This document shows positions 24,908-40,300 of a stretch of DNA of 64,000 bases, one piece after another; the first letter of the stretch is position 1; the number at the start of each line of letters is the position of its first letter. Both the position numbers and the translations under genes were made by a program. The stretch is from assembly GCA_038501785.1 (NCBI GenBank), contig JBAMJR010000195.1, positions 5,332,001 through 5,396,000 on the forward strand, written 5' to 3'. The notes below the pieces were generated by a model. It had not been told where the DNA came from. It saw nothing but the letters and a program-made list of their open reading frames with translations, and did not search any database. The DNA is from Myoxocephalus aenaeus (lineage: Eukaryota; Chordata; Actinopteri; Perciformes; Cottidae).

Positions 24908-27599
24908 TACCCGGTAGGTGCAGGACTCTTTATAAAAGGTTGTGCAGTTGATTTGTAGTCCAGGAGAAGTGCATACAAAGACTGTGTAGAATGCTCTAAT
25001 TGGAAGGTAATATATTCAGTGTTGTACGCGTACATCCTGTTGGCACATGGAAAAGAAACTGGCTTCCATGCAGGCGAGCGTGTGTCAGTGTGCAGTCTAA
25101 ACCACTGAGCTGAGATCAGGGAAGAACGCAACTCTTTGACAATAAAGCGCGGCAACGACAGCGGTCAGAAAAGAAATGCATATGCCTCATCTGCTTTTTT
25201 TTATACCGTCCTCCACCACTAGATCTAACTACTGTTTTTGACCTATTTGATTTGTGGGCTGTAACACTAATCCATATTGATTGATAGGCGACGGTGAGAT
25301 TTCGCTGCATTTTCCGCAGTCGTGAGGAACGTTGTTGCATAAAAGATCTCAACTGTTTCAATGAGAGATCCCTCCTTTGTATATGTACATCTGTTGAACT
25401 CAAAACTTGCAAGTGTCCGTCATGGGCTCAGGACTACAAGAAATGCAAAATATGCAACATCTTCCTTTTGGATGTTGAAACCTTGTCTGAAAACATCCCG
25501 ACAGTTCAGCAGGTTCGAGAACTCGCGATAGAGAAGATCATCATAGTAAGCTTCACATGCAATGCAAGGCTGCAGCATCTGACGTCAGAGTCAGACCGAA
25601 TGTTTAGTGGCCGAAGGGCCGTAAAAACGTTCAGCCATGTACAGTTCCATTTAAATAAACAGAAACATGCAATTTATAGTGGAAGAGAATAAAGCCAGCA
25701 AATGTGATACAAATTCCCCATTTCAATTATATGTGTGCAGCTTACAGTGCTCTGACATTTGTAAAGACTTGAAACTTGCTTTTTTTCATATATTTTCCTT
25801 TCTAGGATTCAAGGGTATTTTATTTACATTGTGACACTGTTGTGGGTTTGGTATTGAAATGAAGCTTTCCATTCAGGATAATATAAATACTCTTTTTCTT
25901 CTTTTTTTTTTATGTAAGCAGTTGTGTATTTTGCCGAATCTGATTGTCATTTTAGGGATCAATTGACCTGGCTCTATAGGTTTAGCGGCACGGTGAGGCT
26001 GCAGAGGGCTACCTCAGGAGGAAGAGCAAGCCAGACGGCCAAATAACTGTGGAGACAAATTATTGATCTTTTAATTTGTTAACTTAAATTCGAGCATTTG
26101 GTTCATTGAATGTCTTTGCAGTTGTGAAAACACCCGAGATAATTTATTTCTCTGTTCTCATGTGGTATACGGCTCATTACTCATGCTTTACAGCTTACAT
26201 GTTCCGGTTTTCTAGCAAGCGAATAAATATCGATGCCTGGGTCGCGCAACGGACGCATTTTTTCATTAGCGTACAACTATGTTTTAGGTACGGAGGGTTT
26301 CGGGGGGAAGGCAGGGTCATTTGCAGTGTCACTGTTAAAATGATACGGTTATTTGTAGTTTTAATAATTATGTGCGCATTAATATAAATGAGCAATACAA
26401 TAAATTACCAAACCTCACATTTCCTTGTATAGCCACAGTGTACATGTAACAATGCCAGTTATAATGAAGAATAGCTACTAAACGTTATATTATTTAGAAG
26501 TTCAAATCAATGTTTGTATTTTGAAAGACTATTTAAATGATTAAATTCTATTTTTTACTCAATTTACTGTTGTTTGTTGACACTGCTTTGTTTTTCGCGT
26601 GTGATATTGGCTGTGAATTTCCGTGTGTAGACTTTTTTTTCTTTCATTTAGATAAAAAACAGTTTGATGTCCTTGTCTAAACATGTCCACATAAAAATCA
26701 CTGTGAAAAAAGTGAGATCATCCACTGTCTGACGCAACGGGGAGTGGATTATTGTAGGTGCTTTGTGTTGTGTAATAAATGGACACACCACCACCACATA
26801 TCATTGGTCTCATCTCTCCCTGTGTATATATGGATGTGTGTTTGTGTGTATTAGATGGGGCCCCGTCATGGAGGCGGTGTGATGAAGACTACTGTTGAAA
26901 CTGTCAACTTCATGATTTGATGAATTTTGACCGATTTGGACGCACTCTGAACTGATGCTGGGGGACAGTCCTTCAAAGGTTGGAGCCTAAACGCTGGACA
27001 GCAGTTCCTGAGCATGACAAACGAACCCTCAAGAATTAAACAACCCACAGATGGAAGTAGTAGTCGATTGCATACTTGAACATACTGCCATCTGGAAACA
27101 GTGTTGCCTTCATGTGTTTGTGTATTTGCACCTCTTGACTGCAGGAGTCGGTTTTGTGAAACAGCATTGGAAGCTTTAACCTTCAGCTTAACCTCTCAGG
27201 TCTGCCTGTGTAGGCGTGCCACAGTGTGCTTGAGCTGGTATTGCAAAGTTACTTTTTACATTTAAAAAAACACATGATACTGCTATGTTCATATGACATG
27301 ATGCAGGACTACACTGCTAACAAAGTACCTTAAATGGGCTCCACCACATTAAAATGTGGTTGAGCACCATTTTGAGTTCAGACTTTTTACTCATAATGGA
27401 TTATTTTTATATCATATTTCTACTTTTTATTAGTTAATGACTAACTTATTAATTAAAGTGTCTTCCACTTCCACAGTTGCACATTTATGAATCATTCAAA
27501 CACATACTACATGACGCATGTGACTTCCTGATAGCAGATGGCGCAGTTAAGTAAAGATTTAGCAGGCCCAAATCTGGAAGCTAGCTTAAGTCCCAACAG

Positions 27600-27770
27600 C
27601 CAACCCCAGTGTGGGACGCTCGTGCGGGTAACAGGTGAGGGGGGTAGTTAAGTGAGAGTGACAGCCGGCCTGAGGAGCGCCCGAGAGCATAACCGCAGCA
27701 GAGGACACGCTGCGGAACCCAGGCAGCGACCGCGGGACGTTTACGCTAGTTGCTTAAATAGCGAGCCGCA
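27600..27770 (+). promoter_or_regulatory. prdx5: CpG-rich prdx5 promoter and 5' UTR
   Basis: CpG-rich sequence directly precedes the prdx5 start codon and continues into intron 1 to about 28080. No TATA box stands out at a plausible distance. GCTAG/GCTAAC words occur here and in the first 200 bases of the intron. Confidence 0.45.
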
Positions 27771-30238
<2,468 letters not shown>

Positions 30239-30508
30239 GCTTATTTAGACCTTACTCAACCAAACTGCAAACACAGAGTCACTGTAAAAGTTGCACTAAC
30301 AAAGCCCAGTACCACCCTGTTCAATCCTTCTCCTTTTCCCAAAGACGGATGCAAAAGTCACATGGCATTTTTTTTTTTTTAGTTATTAATGCGCACAACT
30401 ATGACATGAATGGCGATCCAAAAGAACTGCGTTCCTCTTCTGTATGCTGATACCTGTGAGTAAATAAAATTAACCCTGAAAGCAATAATCATGTTTTTCC
30501 TCTGGTTC

Positions 30509-30562
<54 letters not shown>

Positions 30563-31270
30563 CAAAATATCACACTGCTGAATGAATGAGGATGGTACAA
30601 GGAATTTTACTCTGTTCTTTCCAGACCAGCACATTGTATGAACAATATTTATATGACAGAGTTTAATCCATCCTACACACCCAGATTTTTTAACCACACT
30701 GCTATTGATACACATTATGCATCACCTTCACATAACAAGGACTTTGTGGTGGCACCACATATACTGAAATGCACTTTGACTCATTTTCCAATTTTGAAGC
30801 ATCTAACTTTAGAAGGATTTACACTAATATTTGATGTTATGTTTCTCGTATTTAAAAAAAATAATTTAGACTATATTTTATTTATCTGAATGTCACTGAT
30901 TTACATGGATTCTTGATCTGTCTGTGGATGGAAAGGTACATAAAGAGTAAGCTACTTAGACGTCTTCATTCTCTTCAATTTTCACACATATATGCAAAAT
31001 TGGGGTATGTATTGATCCCATGATATTGAGACTGATAAAGTAGGTTATTCAGCTTTAGGTAACTATTATAATGAAATATTCAACGTTCTTTGAATGACCT
31101 TTTGCAGGTAACAAGGCTGGATTGATGGTAATCTACTTGTACTGCATTGTTGAGAAGTTCAAAACACGGCTGAGCTGCTTATCCTTTAAGTCAACGATCA
31201 GGGAAACTAAAGCTATATATCACGTCACCTGGTGACGTAAGGACGCAAGAAGCGGGCGCATTGCATTGTG
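30239..31270. other. prdx5 3' end and prdx5-banf1 intergenic region
   Basis: The prdx5 3' UTR runs to the AATAAA at 30463-30468. A (TG)n microsatellite follows at 30511-30559. The rest is AT-rich, without a recognised gene, up to the banf1 first exon. Confidence 0.6.
30511..30559. repeat. (TG)n microsatellite
   Basis: A perfect TG run of about 49 bases just beyond the prdx5 poly(A) signal. Confidence 0.97.
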
Positions 31271-31353
31271 GTCGCCGGTGCCTCACTGAAACAGAAACCA
31301 CCCGACTCTCCAGCCAACTACGCTAATATTCAGCCAGGACGGGGACATAATTG
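31260..31353 (+). other. banf1: Candidate noncoding first exon of banf1
   Basis: CpG-containing sequence ends in a strong donor (TTG|GTAAGTT) at 31353/31354. The next acceptor (TTTTGTGTTTCAG, ending at 32520) precedes the banf1 start codon by 39 bases. The start of the exon is not fixed. The intron just downstream carries many GCTAAC and TTAGC words (31490-31690). Confidence 0.5.
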
Positions 31354-32559
31354 GTAAGTTAATAATACGCAGCCAGAATACACGTTGCGGTCATCGGTTG
31401 AAACATGCCATAGACAAACACTTCCGCCGTACGACAGCAGTTAAGAGTTATTATCAATGGCTACTTTTAAATTAATCTGAAGGCGCCTAAATTGTGAGCT
31501 AACTTCGCTACTCTCGCTTCACAGTGCTAACTTAATCGAAAGCGTTTTAGTGAGGATTATCACGTTTTAAAATAAATAAAGAGAACAACCCCCCCGGTAA
31601 CGAGCTGTTGTGATTCGTAGGGAAATAAACGATAAGGCAGTGTGAAACTAGTAAACGTTAGCTAGTTGTGCTACAGTTGTTAGCACTAAAATGCAATGCG
31701 CGCGCAATTCAACAGTGGCTGACCCCTGACCCGCATTGTTGCTTTCACGATGAATGTAAACGCATGCATGGTTATCCAGCGTTGTAGGTAATATTCAGAT
31801 ATTGGCCCCAGTAGTAAACCATCTTTGCAGCCCGCTCAGTGATTTGACAACTCATCATACTGTATTTAATTTAGGACTACAGTTGAAATTTAGCCTTAGC
31901 TAAGACTGACACATTTACCCCTGGGTTGATTGATGTGTACGGTCCCTGTTCAAATAAATAAATGAAAAACACCAGGTTAGACTCTCAACGTTACAGCATA
32001 CAGTGCAGTCAAGGACAGTGATGCATTTTTTTTAATACTGTGTTTTAATGAAACTGACTGAGGTTAAAGTAATTCATTTGAACCTTTAGCAGAAACGTAC
32101 GAAATGCATTCCAATCCAGGAGGTTTATTGGGTGAGAACCAGGACTCATTGCCCAGTTGAATTGTCCTTTAGTTTGCGAGCATTTTTTGTTGTTGTTGTT
32201 GTGTGACACAGGCATTTGTAGAAAAGGGAAGTTTGTTTCAGAACAGACCAGGCAAAGAATCACCAGGGAAAATATCAGGTGTCTGCTGATGTCTGTGGGT
32301 TGCAGTCTTAAATTAAGTATTGAACACGTTTAGGGAATACAAAATGACTACAAACTACACTGTTCATTTGATGTCAATAAAGATACTTGAAACTGAAAGC
32401 TGAGAATCAAAAGTTTATCCTCGAAGAAGGGGGGTAAAAAGCCTAAGAAAAGATGAAGGGGAAACAACATTTTTCTCTCTAAAGCATATGTTTCACATGC
32501 TATCCCCTTTTGTGTTTCAGTTAAGTAGTTGGTGACCTTTGACCGCCTACACAGCAGCC

Positions 32560-33515
32560 ATGTCGTCGACATCCCAAAAACATAAAGATTTTGTTGCCGA
32601 GCCCATGGGTGAGAAGCCTGTGAATGCTCTCGCAGGCATCGGAGACGTCCTTGGCCAGAGACTGGAGGACAAGGGTTTTGATAAGGTAATGGAGATTTTA
32701 TTTCTTGACCTTTTTTATGTAATCTAAAAATATTTACCACGAATAAATTGCACTGTCTACAGAGGGGGCTTATCCTTGCGGCAATAGTGGTATTCTCATA
32801 GTAGCTGTATTTATATAAATAAATAAAAATCAGCACAGCAATTCATAAAAGCAGCTGGTACAGTGTTTTTGAACATGAACCAGTATATGGTTGTGTTAAC
32901 ACTGTAGCCAGTTTATCATACTTGCAGTAGGTTGACATCAAATCTAGCGTAACTTGACTAACAAGCTATTCAGCGTTCTTTCTTAGTTACTCAGAGAAAT
33001 TACATTCACAGGCAAGAATGGCTTAATCCTCAAGTAAACACAGCAAATAATGGATCTTGCACCAACTTCTCTAAGGTGTGGTTATTTTCTTTTTTCCTGT
33101 TATCCAGCAGGCTACTACAGAGCCGTGTGGGTATCATTTAGACATATTTTACTTTCTGTGGGTCTGACAAGTCCTCCTTAAGATCTATTCTCGTTGTACT
33201 GTACGGTGTGTCAAGCCATCTCATTTCTACATAACGATCATCTATCGAGGCCATTCATCAGCATAGAGCTGGAAACATCGGCTTCTTGACAACAATGTGG
33301 GAAATCCTGTGGTGCTCATTCTTGTCTTGATCCACTTTTCTGTTGTGTGGTCATCTCTCCCTTCACAGGCGTATGTCGTCCTCGGGCAGTTTCTAGTGCT
33401 AAAGAAAGACGAGGAGCTTTTCCGGGATTGGCTGAAGGACACTTGCAAGGCAAATGTCAAACAACAAGGTGACTGCTTCGGCTGCCTTAAAGAATGGTGT
33501 GATGCCTTCTTATAA
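32560..33515 (+). CDS. banf1: Barrier-to-autointegration factor BAF
   Basis: BAF is a small dimeric DNA-bridging protein that binds double-stranded DNA, LEM-domain proteins and lamins, and helps rebuild the nuclear envelope after mitosis. Two coding exons, 32560-32685 and 33369-33515, join in phase 0 and give 90 residues, one more than human BAF. The whole protein aligns. The N-terminal Ser/Thr cluster (MSSTSQKH) corresponds to the VRK kinase target region. LAGIGDVLGQRLEDKGFDKA forms the helix-hairpin-helix DNA-binding part, and the end DCFGCLKEWCDAFL is nearly identical to human. The ATG was chosen over an upstream non-ATG extension of the same frame because it matches the family start. The extra residue lies in the first four positions. 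Confidence 0.97.
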
Positions 33516-34939
33516 AGCATTCGGCCAACGTTTTCTACTTCTGAAGTCCGAACTGTACATTATCTCTTCAGTGATCTACGCCCTATATGTATCCTGACAC
33601 TCTTCACTCGCCTGAGGTTCTTGAAGGTGATTTATTTTGAACTTCTACTTAAAGCTGTCAGTGTATTTCTGAAATCCTTTGCCACCCCCCCCCCCAAACA
33701 TATTCCACACATGCCCTTCTCATGGTCTCTCCGTAGTAGGTGTAGACTAATACTGGCCAACTCTTTCTTCAAATTGACATTGTTTTAAAGTTGGGTGGAG
33801 AATCACAAAACGTGTTGTCTACTCACTGTCAGTAGCCCTTCTTATGGCAGTCGTGTAAACTAGATTTAGTAAGCACGGGTGTAGCTAATATCAATATGGA
33901 TCGCTCCGGTCCACTTATGTCCACCAGTAAGTCATACCACTGAGCCAGCATGCACATTAGCAGGACTGTGACACGGGGACACTAAATGTAAAGCAGGCTA
34001 CAGAGGCCCGTCGGGCTGAAACGGTCCAGTTTGGGTTTTTTGGGGAAAGGCAGCTCGGACATAATATTCAATTTGTCCAAGATCATTGAAATACTGCATG
34101 TATTTCTATTAAAGGTTGAATTTTAAATGTATAGTTCATATGTTGGTCATGTACTGGGGATTTACATTTCTTAAGCTGAACACGGCTACTTTGCTCTACA
34201 TTTAAACAGTTACCTTCAGAATTCTTTTAATCCGTTCAGTTCTGCACACGCCTGTATGTTTGTCCTCGCCTTCAACTCTTGGGCTCCGTGCCATGATTGC
34301 CTCTTTTTAAAGCCATTGTAAGGTTGATAAAAGCTTCTTCTTTTTTCAATCGTAACATTAGCATCACCAACAATGTTTTAAGGATTTCCTGAAGGGGTGG
34401 ATTGTCTGTTTTGAAGGGTCTTGCGGACGATGTGAATTTATGTAGCGAAACAAAAACGAAACCTCAAAACTTATGTGACACTGGTGAAAGACATCAACCT
34501 TTTAATTTTTTTATTTTATTACAAAGGCTTTTAACTTTTGATCTTGCAAATGAAGAAGCGGCAGACCCACTTAACGGTCTGCTCAAAGCTTGTTTGGACC
34601 TAATGGAAAAGTATATGAATAAAAATGCAGATGCAACAAACTCAAATGCTGTCAAAAACGTGTCAGTCTGTTGCTGGTGAGCGAGCTGGAGTACATGACT
34701 ACTGGATAAGATGGAGGATACCGCTAAAGCATCCTGTACCTGCCGTATAAATCAATCATCACTCTGTTTGTCCATTAGCGGTGAAGAAGCTACGTAGTTG
34801 ATGTGCTGTAGTGTTTGATAGAATGTATATGAAGTAAAAGATGACCTCATATCTGATTCTGCAAATCAAAACCCCAACAAGTGTCAGGCAAATCCACCCA
34901 ATCTATTGCTTGTCTTTGCCTTTTACTGACTTAAATAAA
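33516..34939 (+). other. banf1: banf1 3' region
   Basis: No gene was recognised. Possible poly(A) hexamers are ATTAAA at about 34109 and AATAAA at 34934-34939, so the transcript end is unresolved. An open frame at about 34402-34680 gives a Lys/Asn-rich protein that I cannot place and do not call as a gene. Confidence 0.45.
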
Positions 34940-35327
34940 AAGGTATTTCACTGGTCTCAGTTTCCAGTCTCTTTTAAATGAAATGAGACGTATGTATTTT
35001 TAAAGCCAACAAGCTTGATTTAGTTCAGTTCTTCATAGGTGAGCGTGACATTATCGTTGACTGCTTCTAAAGATGAGCTGCCTTAACGCATGCCGGTATA
35101 AAAGTTTCATTCAGACCGATGAGCTATAAATCCTGCAGTAGTGCATGTCCAGGCTACTGTCGCCAAACTTCCACACGCCACCAGCTGTTAGAAGATGTAA
35201 CTTGTGTAGCTGCTTTTTTGTTAACCTCTGGCTGTTGTCTTTTGTTTTTCACTGAAACAACTCTGATTTTTGTATTGCTCTTATCATTAAACATATATAA
35301 ATACAAGCACCTGATTTGGAAACACGT

Positions 35328-35973
35328 TTTATTGTCATGTCCATTTTAAATGATTTACATTTTTATCAAATAAAATCACAAATGGGAGAACATCTTTGAT
35401 AACAGGAGGTTTAATTTCAATACATGATGTTCCATGATCTCTCTCGCCAATGCCACATTTTATATTATTGACAATACATTTGTATTCAATGTTTTTAAAC
35501 AGAGCAGAGGTTCTCAACAGTTTTATCATGTCGAGGATGCCATGGAGCTCGTGAGAGGAGATGTCTGAGGGAACTCCAATGAGAGCTTTTTATTTTTGTG
35601 GATGTGATTGAACAGAACTAAACCATTGCCTGGTCTGTAGATGGAGAAATAACCACAGAGAAAGTGACACCTTTTAATTCAGTCCTTCTCATGAGATGTT
35701 AGACTCCGCTCTGGAGAACCTCAGACCTGAGGGCTTAAAACGATGACGTACACCATTTTTTTTTCAAGTACATTTTAACTGCTTTATTTATTCTTTGCCT
35801 CAAATAAATATGAAATTGTTCCTGTCAATCAAATATCTGATTTTGCTTTAATGGCGTGGATTATATGTCCTTAATCCCTGGAATGTTGTTGGGTTTCTTT
35901 TTTGGGGGTTCTGTGCTATTGTACTATACAATCTTGATTTGATTGATCTGTTGCTTACCTTTCACAGTAGCAC

Positions 35974-36017
<44 letters not shown>

Positions 36018-36865
36018 CCACGCTACGGCAACAGCATAGAAATGAGCAAAATGCTAAAATCTTGGTAAAACCTTGGAATGAATTGGATGCTTGTACTCCA
36101 ATCAGAAACAGATGTTGTCCTAAACGGGAAAGTGGATGAGGAATACAAAATATATTGACAACAGACGGGCCGTAGCTCTAAATGATTGAGAGAGAACGAA
36201 GACCTCTACCTGTACGTAAAGCACGTCTAATCTGGAGAAGAGTGTTACGCCCTCCACCTACAAGTAATCACCACATGGGAAGTACTTCATTACCTAACAT
36301 AGGCTTGTCTTTTCTTTTCCCCTCACTTGCCAGATCTCAAATGTATGGACACCTTTTTTTATTATTTATGAGGAGAACTAACCCCCCTGACTTCTTAGAG
36401 CAGCATGTGAGACGCGTAGCACCACAATCCAAACACCTAAAGTGGGAATTTAGCCTCCCAGTTAAGAGTCAAATGCTGCAGAATCCATACGGGTCTGTTC
36501 CTGGGACCAGTGGGACCCAATACGACCTGTAATATAAATGAGCATGAAATGTGTTTCCAAACAGATGATAGCTGTTTCTTAAATGTATTTTCCTAAGTCT
36601 TGTTTTTTCATAATGATAACTGGTTCTTCCAGGTTTAGTTTCAAGTTATTTCTTTCTTTCTTTTCTTCCCCTCTCACATTGAGACGGACGTCAGCAATTA
36701 AAGAATTTAGTTCGAGAGATTTTGTGTACTGTACATCGGCAGCTTTTATGCAAGGTTACTATAGTACATTGACGTCTTATTCAGATCAGAAGTACATGTA
36801 CACACTGTACATACATGTACACACTGTACAGTTGTACCGTGAATCACAACAATCCCTGATTGGGC
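35328..36865 (-). other. gng3: Probable gng3 3' untranslated region
   Basis: Downstream of the gng3 stop (reading leftwards), complements of AATAAA occur at 35783-35788 and 35328-35333. The region includes a (CA)n microsatellite at 35976-36016. Which signal is used is not known. Confidence 0.4.
35976..36016. repeat. (CA)n microsatellite
   Basis: A perfect CA run of about 40 bases. Confidence 0.97.
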
Positions 36866-39042
36866 TCAAAGAAGAGCGCAGAAGAACTTCTTCTCCCTGT
36901 AAGGGTTCTCTGAGGTGGGCACGGGGGTGATGAGCGGGTCGTCACAGGAGTGGGCGTCGCAGTACGCCATCAGGTCGGCGGCAGCCTTTGATACCTAGAG
37001 ATGAGGATGCTCAGATTTAGGGCGGTTCATGATCATGTACATTCCATTTCCTCTGTTTTCCTGTGATTTCATTATTCCATCAGGAACATCTGGATTCACA
37101 TGGCGCGAGAAATTAAAGTTCTCCACTTTGTGCGTATTGGAAACCCTGAAGTTGGTTGTCTTTGTCTGCTGAAGTATATCTATATATATATATATATTTA
37201 TATGTACAATATTGTTGTTTTGTTTTTTTGTGGGATGTGCTGCATGTTTAGCTGTTCATTTAATAACTGTAGGCTATAAAAAACAGTTTATTCAGGTTTA
37301 TACAGATTTATAAGGCAGATATGTATTAAACCCTCATGAAGATCAGTCGTGTATTGTCTTGCAGCTCTACTAATGGTGGGTGTATTCTCCAGTTTACTTT
37401 CTTTTTTTTAAAGTCCATGCTTGTGATTATACACAGTGTGTAGTCGTAATAATATATCATAGTAATGACACCATTTACAGCCCCTTCACCACATTTTATA
37501 GTCTTGGCTTTTGAGCCTTAGTCTGAATGTTTTCCGGTCTTTAATTTTGACAGCTCAGATTTGGATAATGAGGATTAAACGAGTCAAAAGTAGAAATCTA
37601 TAGTATCAAATGTTTCTCTACCAACGCTGCAAGAAGTTGAGAATGTGTCTGGATGTAGAAAATGCAAATGTACTGCTATAAATAATACTAATGGGATGAG
37701 CGAGTGAAATATGGATTAATTTGAAGGAAACCGGATGTTTGCCATGACAAAGGTATCCCAGCACAGCAGTGAACACCGGAGTAATCGAGCATGAGCACAA
37801 CAATAGGCAGGGAAACAATACAGAATCAATAACAGCTGTGGAAAGTACACACATCAGTACATAAATAATTGGGTTTACTTTGACTTTGAGCAGTTTTTAG
37901 GAAATAGAAGTGTATGAAGAACATCTATGAATTTACAGCACATCTAAAAATGTTTTAAAGGTTCACATTAACTGCTAAACGTGTTGTGCTTCTTGCAGAA
38001 TCTTGGGAGTAAAGAGAAGGAAGCGTCTTCCTCGCTGTAAAAGATGCTTCATGCTCTGAACACCGCTGGTTCAAACCTTTTTCTTTTTCCCTCTTTTATC
38101 CCAGCTATTTCTATTTTCTTATCCCAGCTATTTCTATTTTATATCCCAGCTATTTCTATTTTTTTTCTTATCCCAGCTATTTCTATTTTATTTTATTATT
38201 ATTATTATTATTTTTATTATTACTGTATATATCTTTTATCTTTCATCCTGCTGTTTTTATTTATTTTGTTGTAAATTGCTGCTACCCCGACACCAAATTT
38301 CCCCTTGGGGATTAATAAAGTATATATTCATTCATTATTCATTCATTCATTCATTCAATCTCGCCAGAAAGTTATGCTTTGCCAGAGGAGACAGCAGTCT
38401 CTAAAACATGATATTATCAGTCTTATATGTATTTATATATACATATATCTTGTGGATCATCCTTTCTTAGCGAGGAAAGAAGCCTCTGCAAGGTGTTTTG
38501 ATGCCATTAGGGACGTGACCGAAGCCGATAACGTTTGGAAACTCTCCAATGGAAAGCATTGACTCCCAGAGGGTCAATGGCGATTTCCTTCAACTGCAAA
38601 GCAATGTGGAAGTCAACATGTTTCATTGCTGTCCAGTCATAACTAACTGGATTTGAGGCTTTATGTAAACAAACTTAAAACAGACTTTGTGTCTTTTTAA
38701 CCTGCGGGCAGGTTGAGTTCGTGCAGCACCATCAATCCTGGTAGTTTTATTCTAACTTACGATTTGTGTGGACAAGTATTGAGTTACTGTAACATAGGAG
38801 CGGTTAGGATTTCAGTGTTGGGCACCAGAAATATCTGGATTTCCAATTAAGATTGAGTGTGTTAATTAATCCACTGTGTTGTCTCATTTGTTGAAGCGCA
38901 TTCCACTTTTATTCTTCATATCTGAATCTGAGGCTTTTCTTACCTTTATCCTGCAAAAGCTAGCCTCTATCTTCAGCTGCTCCACCAGCTTCCTGGCTTG
39001 GCCGACACTCATGGCGCTGTTCACTGGGGTGTCTGCTTTCAT
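36866..39042 (-). CDS. gng3: G protein subunit gamma 3
   Basis: The product is the gamma subunit of a heterotrimeric G protein, pairing with a beta subunit at the plasma membrane; GNG3 is mainly neuronal in mammals. Two coding exons on the minus strand, 39042-38944 and 36994-36866, join in phase 0 and give 75 residues, the same length as human GNG3. The first exon encodes MKADTPVNSAMSVGQARKLV and continues through VEQLKIEASFCRIK. The second encodes VSKAAADLMAYCDAHSCDDP, then LITPVPTSENPYREKKFF and the prenylation box CALL (Cys72). The GNG3-like amino end separates it from GNG2. Both exons are shorter than the usual ORF cut-off. The 1.9 kb intron contains repeats. Confidence 0.95.
38020..38360 (+). 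mobile_element. Retroelement 3'-tail-like segment in the gng3 intron
   Basis: The sequence CCAAATTTCCCCTTGGGGAT then TAATAAAGTATATATTCATTC ends in an (ATTC)n tail. Such a TTTCCCC...GGGGATNAATAAAGT end followed by a short tandem tail is familiar from fish LINE or SINE 3' ends. No coding part is present, so the parent family is not assigned. Confidence 0.45.
38098..38190 (+). repeat. Four tandem copies of a ~20-25-bp unit
   Basis: The unit ATCCCAGCTATTTCTATTTT occurs four times in tandem with small insertions of T-rich bases. An ATT-rich run follows to about 38222. Confidence 0.9.
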
Positions 39043-39839
39043 CCTGGCCAACAGAAACACAGCAGCATGAAAGCTTCAATTACCTTCTGTAAACCTTTGA
39101 TTTGTTTGTATCAGTGTTTCATTAAATAGTTCCCCTGTAGCCCCGCTTCTCCAGGAATGAGTGATATCCCAGAAACACAACTGTCACTTTGACTAAATGT
39201 ATTTCTAAATAGATACACTTGTATAAATGATGTTGCAATAAGTTACGGTTGACACTATTATTTACTATTCACACACCCTGGGTTATTGATTGCAAAGTTA
39301 GCTTTTCAATATGAGTGTAGGTGGTTGATCAAATGAAATACTGTATGTGTGAACGAAGAGTTTTAAGACATACAACGTACAGTATTGTGTCATATGATAA
39401 AAGCTATACTCAACAATTATAATATTCATTGCTTGTTTGTATATGTTGGCAGTCTTGGCTGCAGAGCGAGCAAGATAGCATGAAACAAGTCAGTCCCCAA
39501 TAATGCAGTATAAATATCAGTCAACATTTTGTCGTAAAATTGGCACATCTGATACATCATGTCATCTAATATTGCAACAAAAGCGTGTAGTACATTCTAT
39601 CAAATGCAAAAGAAACATGTTAACTGGGCCAAATGGTCAGATTTATTCACCATGGACAACCGATTCTCCCACTACGAGCAAGACTCACACAAATATCAAA
39701 TAAAAATGAAATAGGCACTGCAGCCATATACATTTATGAAATGATAAACACATTTGCAAATGATTGAAGAAAAAAAAAAAGAATGTGTCACAGATGAAAA
39801 AGGGAGTAGGATGGATTGTCAACAGGGGGGAAAAAACAG

Positions 39840-40300
39840 CAGCAAAGGAGCGAACCTATTTGAACCATTCTGGACCTTTCTCCATTGTCTTTTTCCTCCC
39901 ATCTCCATCCACCCCCTTTTCTCCTTACCCGTTTTGTAGTCCTCCTCAGGTGCAATCTTCCCCCCTCTTCTCTCTCTTTTTTCCTCTCTTTTTCTGCCTC
40001 TCTGTGTACGTTTGGTGGTATCAGTGTAGCCGGACCCCACCCCTCACAGACAACAGCCTGGATGGTACCCTGCTCTGTACAGTTCAGTGCACTGCAATCC
40101 ATCCACAATGAGCACTAGATTTGTGGTGGATGGATAGCATCCCCCCTCCTTTCCCCCCCTCCCCCGGCAGTAAGTGGTACCTGCCAGGCAGTGGGAGGGG
40201 GAAACCATCGTCAGGGTTTTATTATGAGGGTGGATCGTACCATATCTGCGCCTGTGTGGAAATTGGGGCCGATTGATATCTCTCAAGTTTTAATCTCTCA
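39840..40300 (-). promoter_or_regulatory. gng3: Candidate gng3 promoter and noncoding first exon
   Basis: Upstream of the gng3 start codon there is a strand-asymmetric, C/T-rich segment with a minus-strand donor (GG|GTAAGG) whose exon side ends at 39929. It could terminate an untranslated first exon. An AT-rich TATA-like word lies near 40218-40228. This is inferred from signals only. Confidence 0.3.

Larger units (their letters stand above)
24268..27600. other. Intergenic region between esrra and prdx5
   Basis: About 3.3 kb, AT-rich, with a (GT)n tract at 24702-24724 and a palindromic MITE-like element. In mammals the small gene TRMT112 lies here. I looked for its conserved blocks in the open frames of this interval and did not recognise it. 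An open frame at 25294-25692 on the plus strand resembles no family I know. Confidence 0.55.

Noticed and set aside
25294..25692. 132-codon plus-strand open frame between esrra and prdx5
   Set aside because: Considered as a possible relocated small gene; it does not resemble TRMT112 or any other family I know.
34402..34680. Lys/Asn-rich open frame after banf1
   Set aside because: The part from about 34530 looks somewhat protein-like, but there is no family match and it lies in the likely banf1 3' region.
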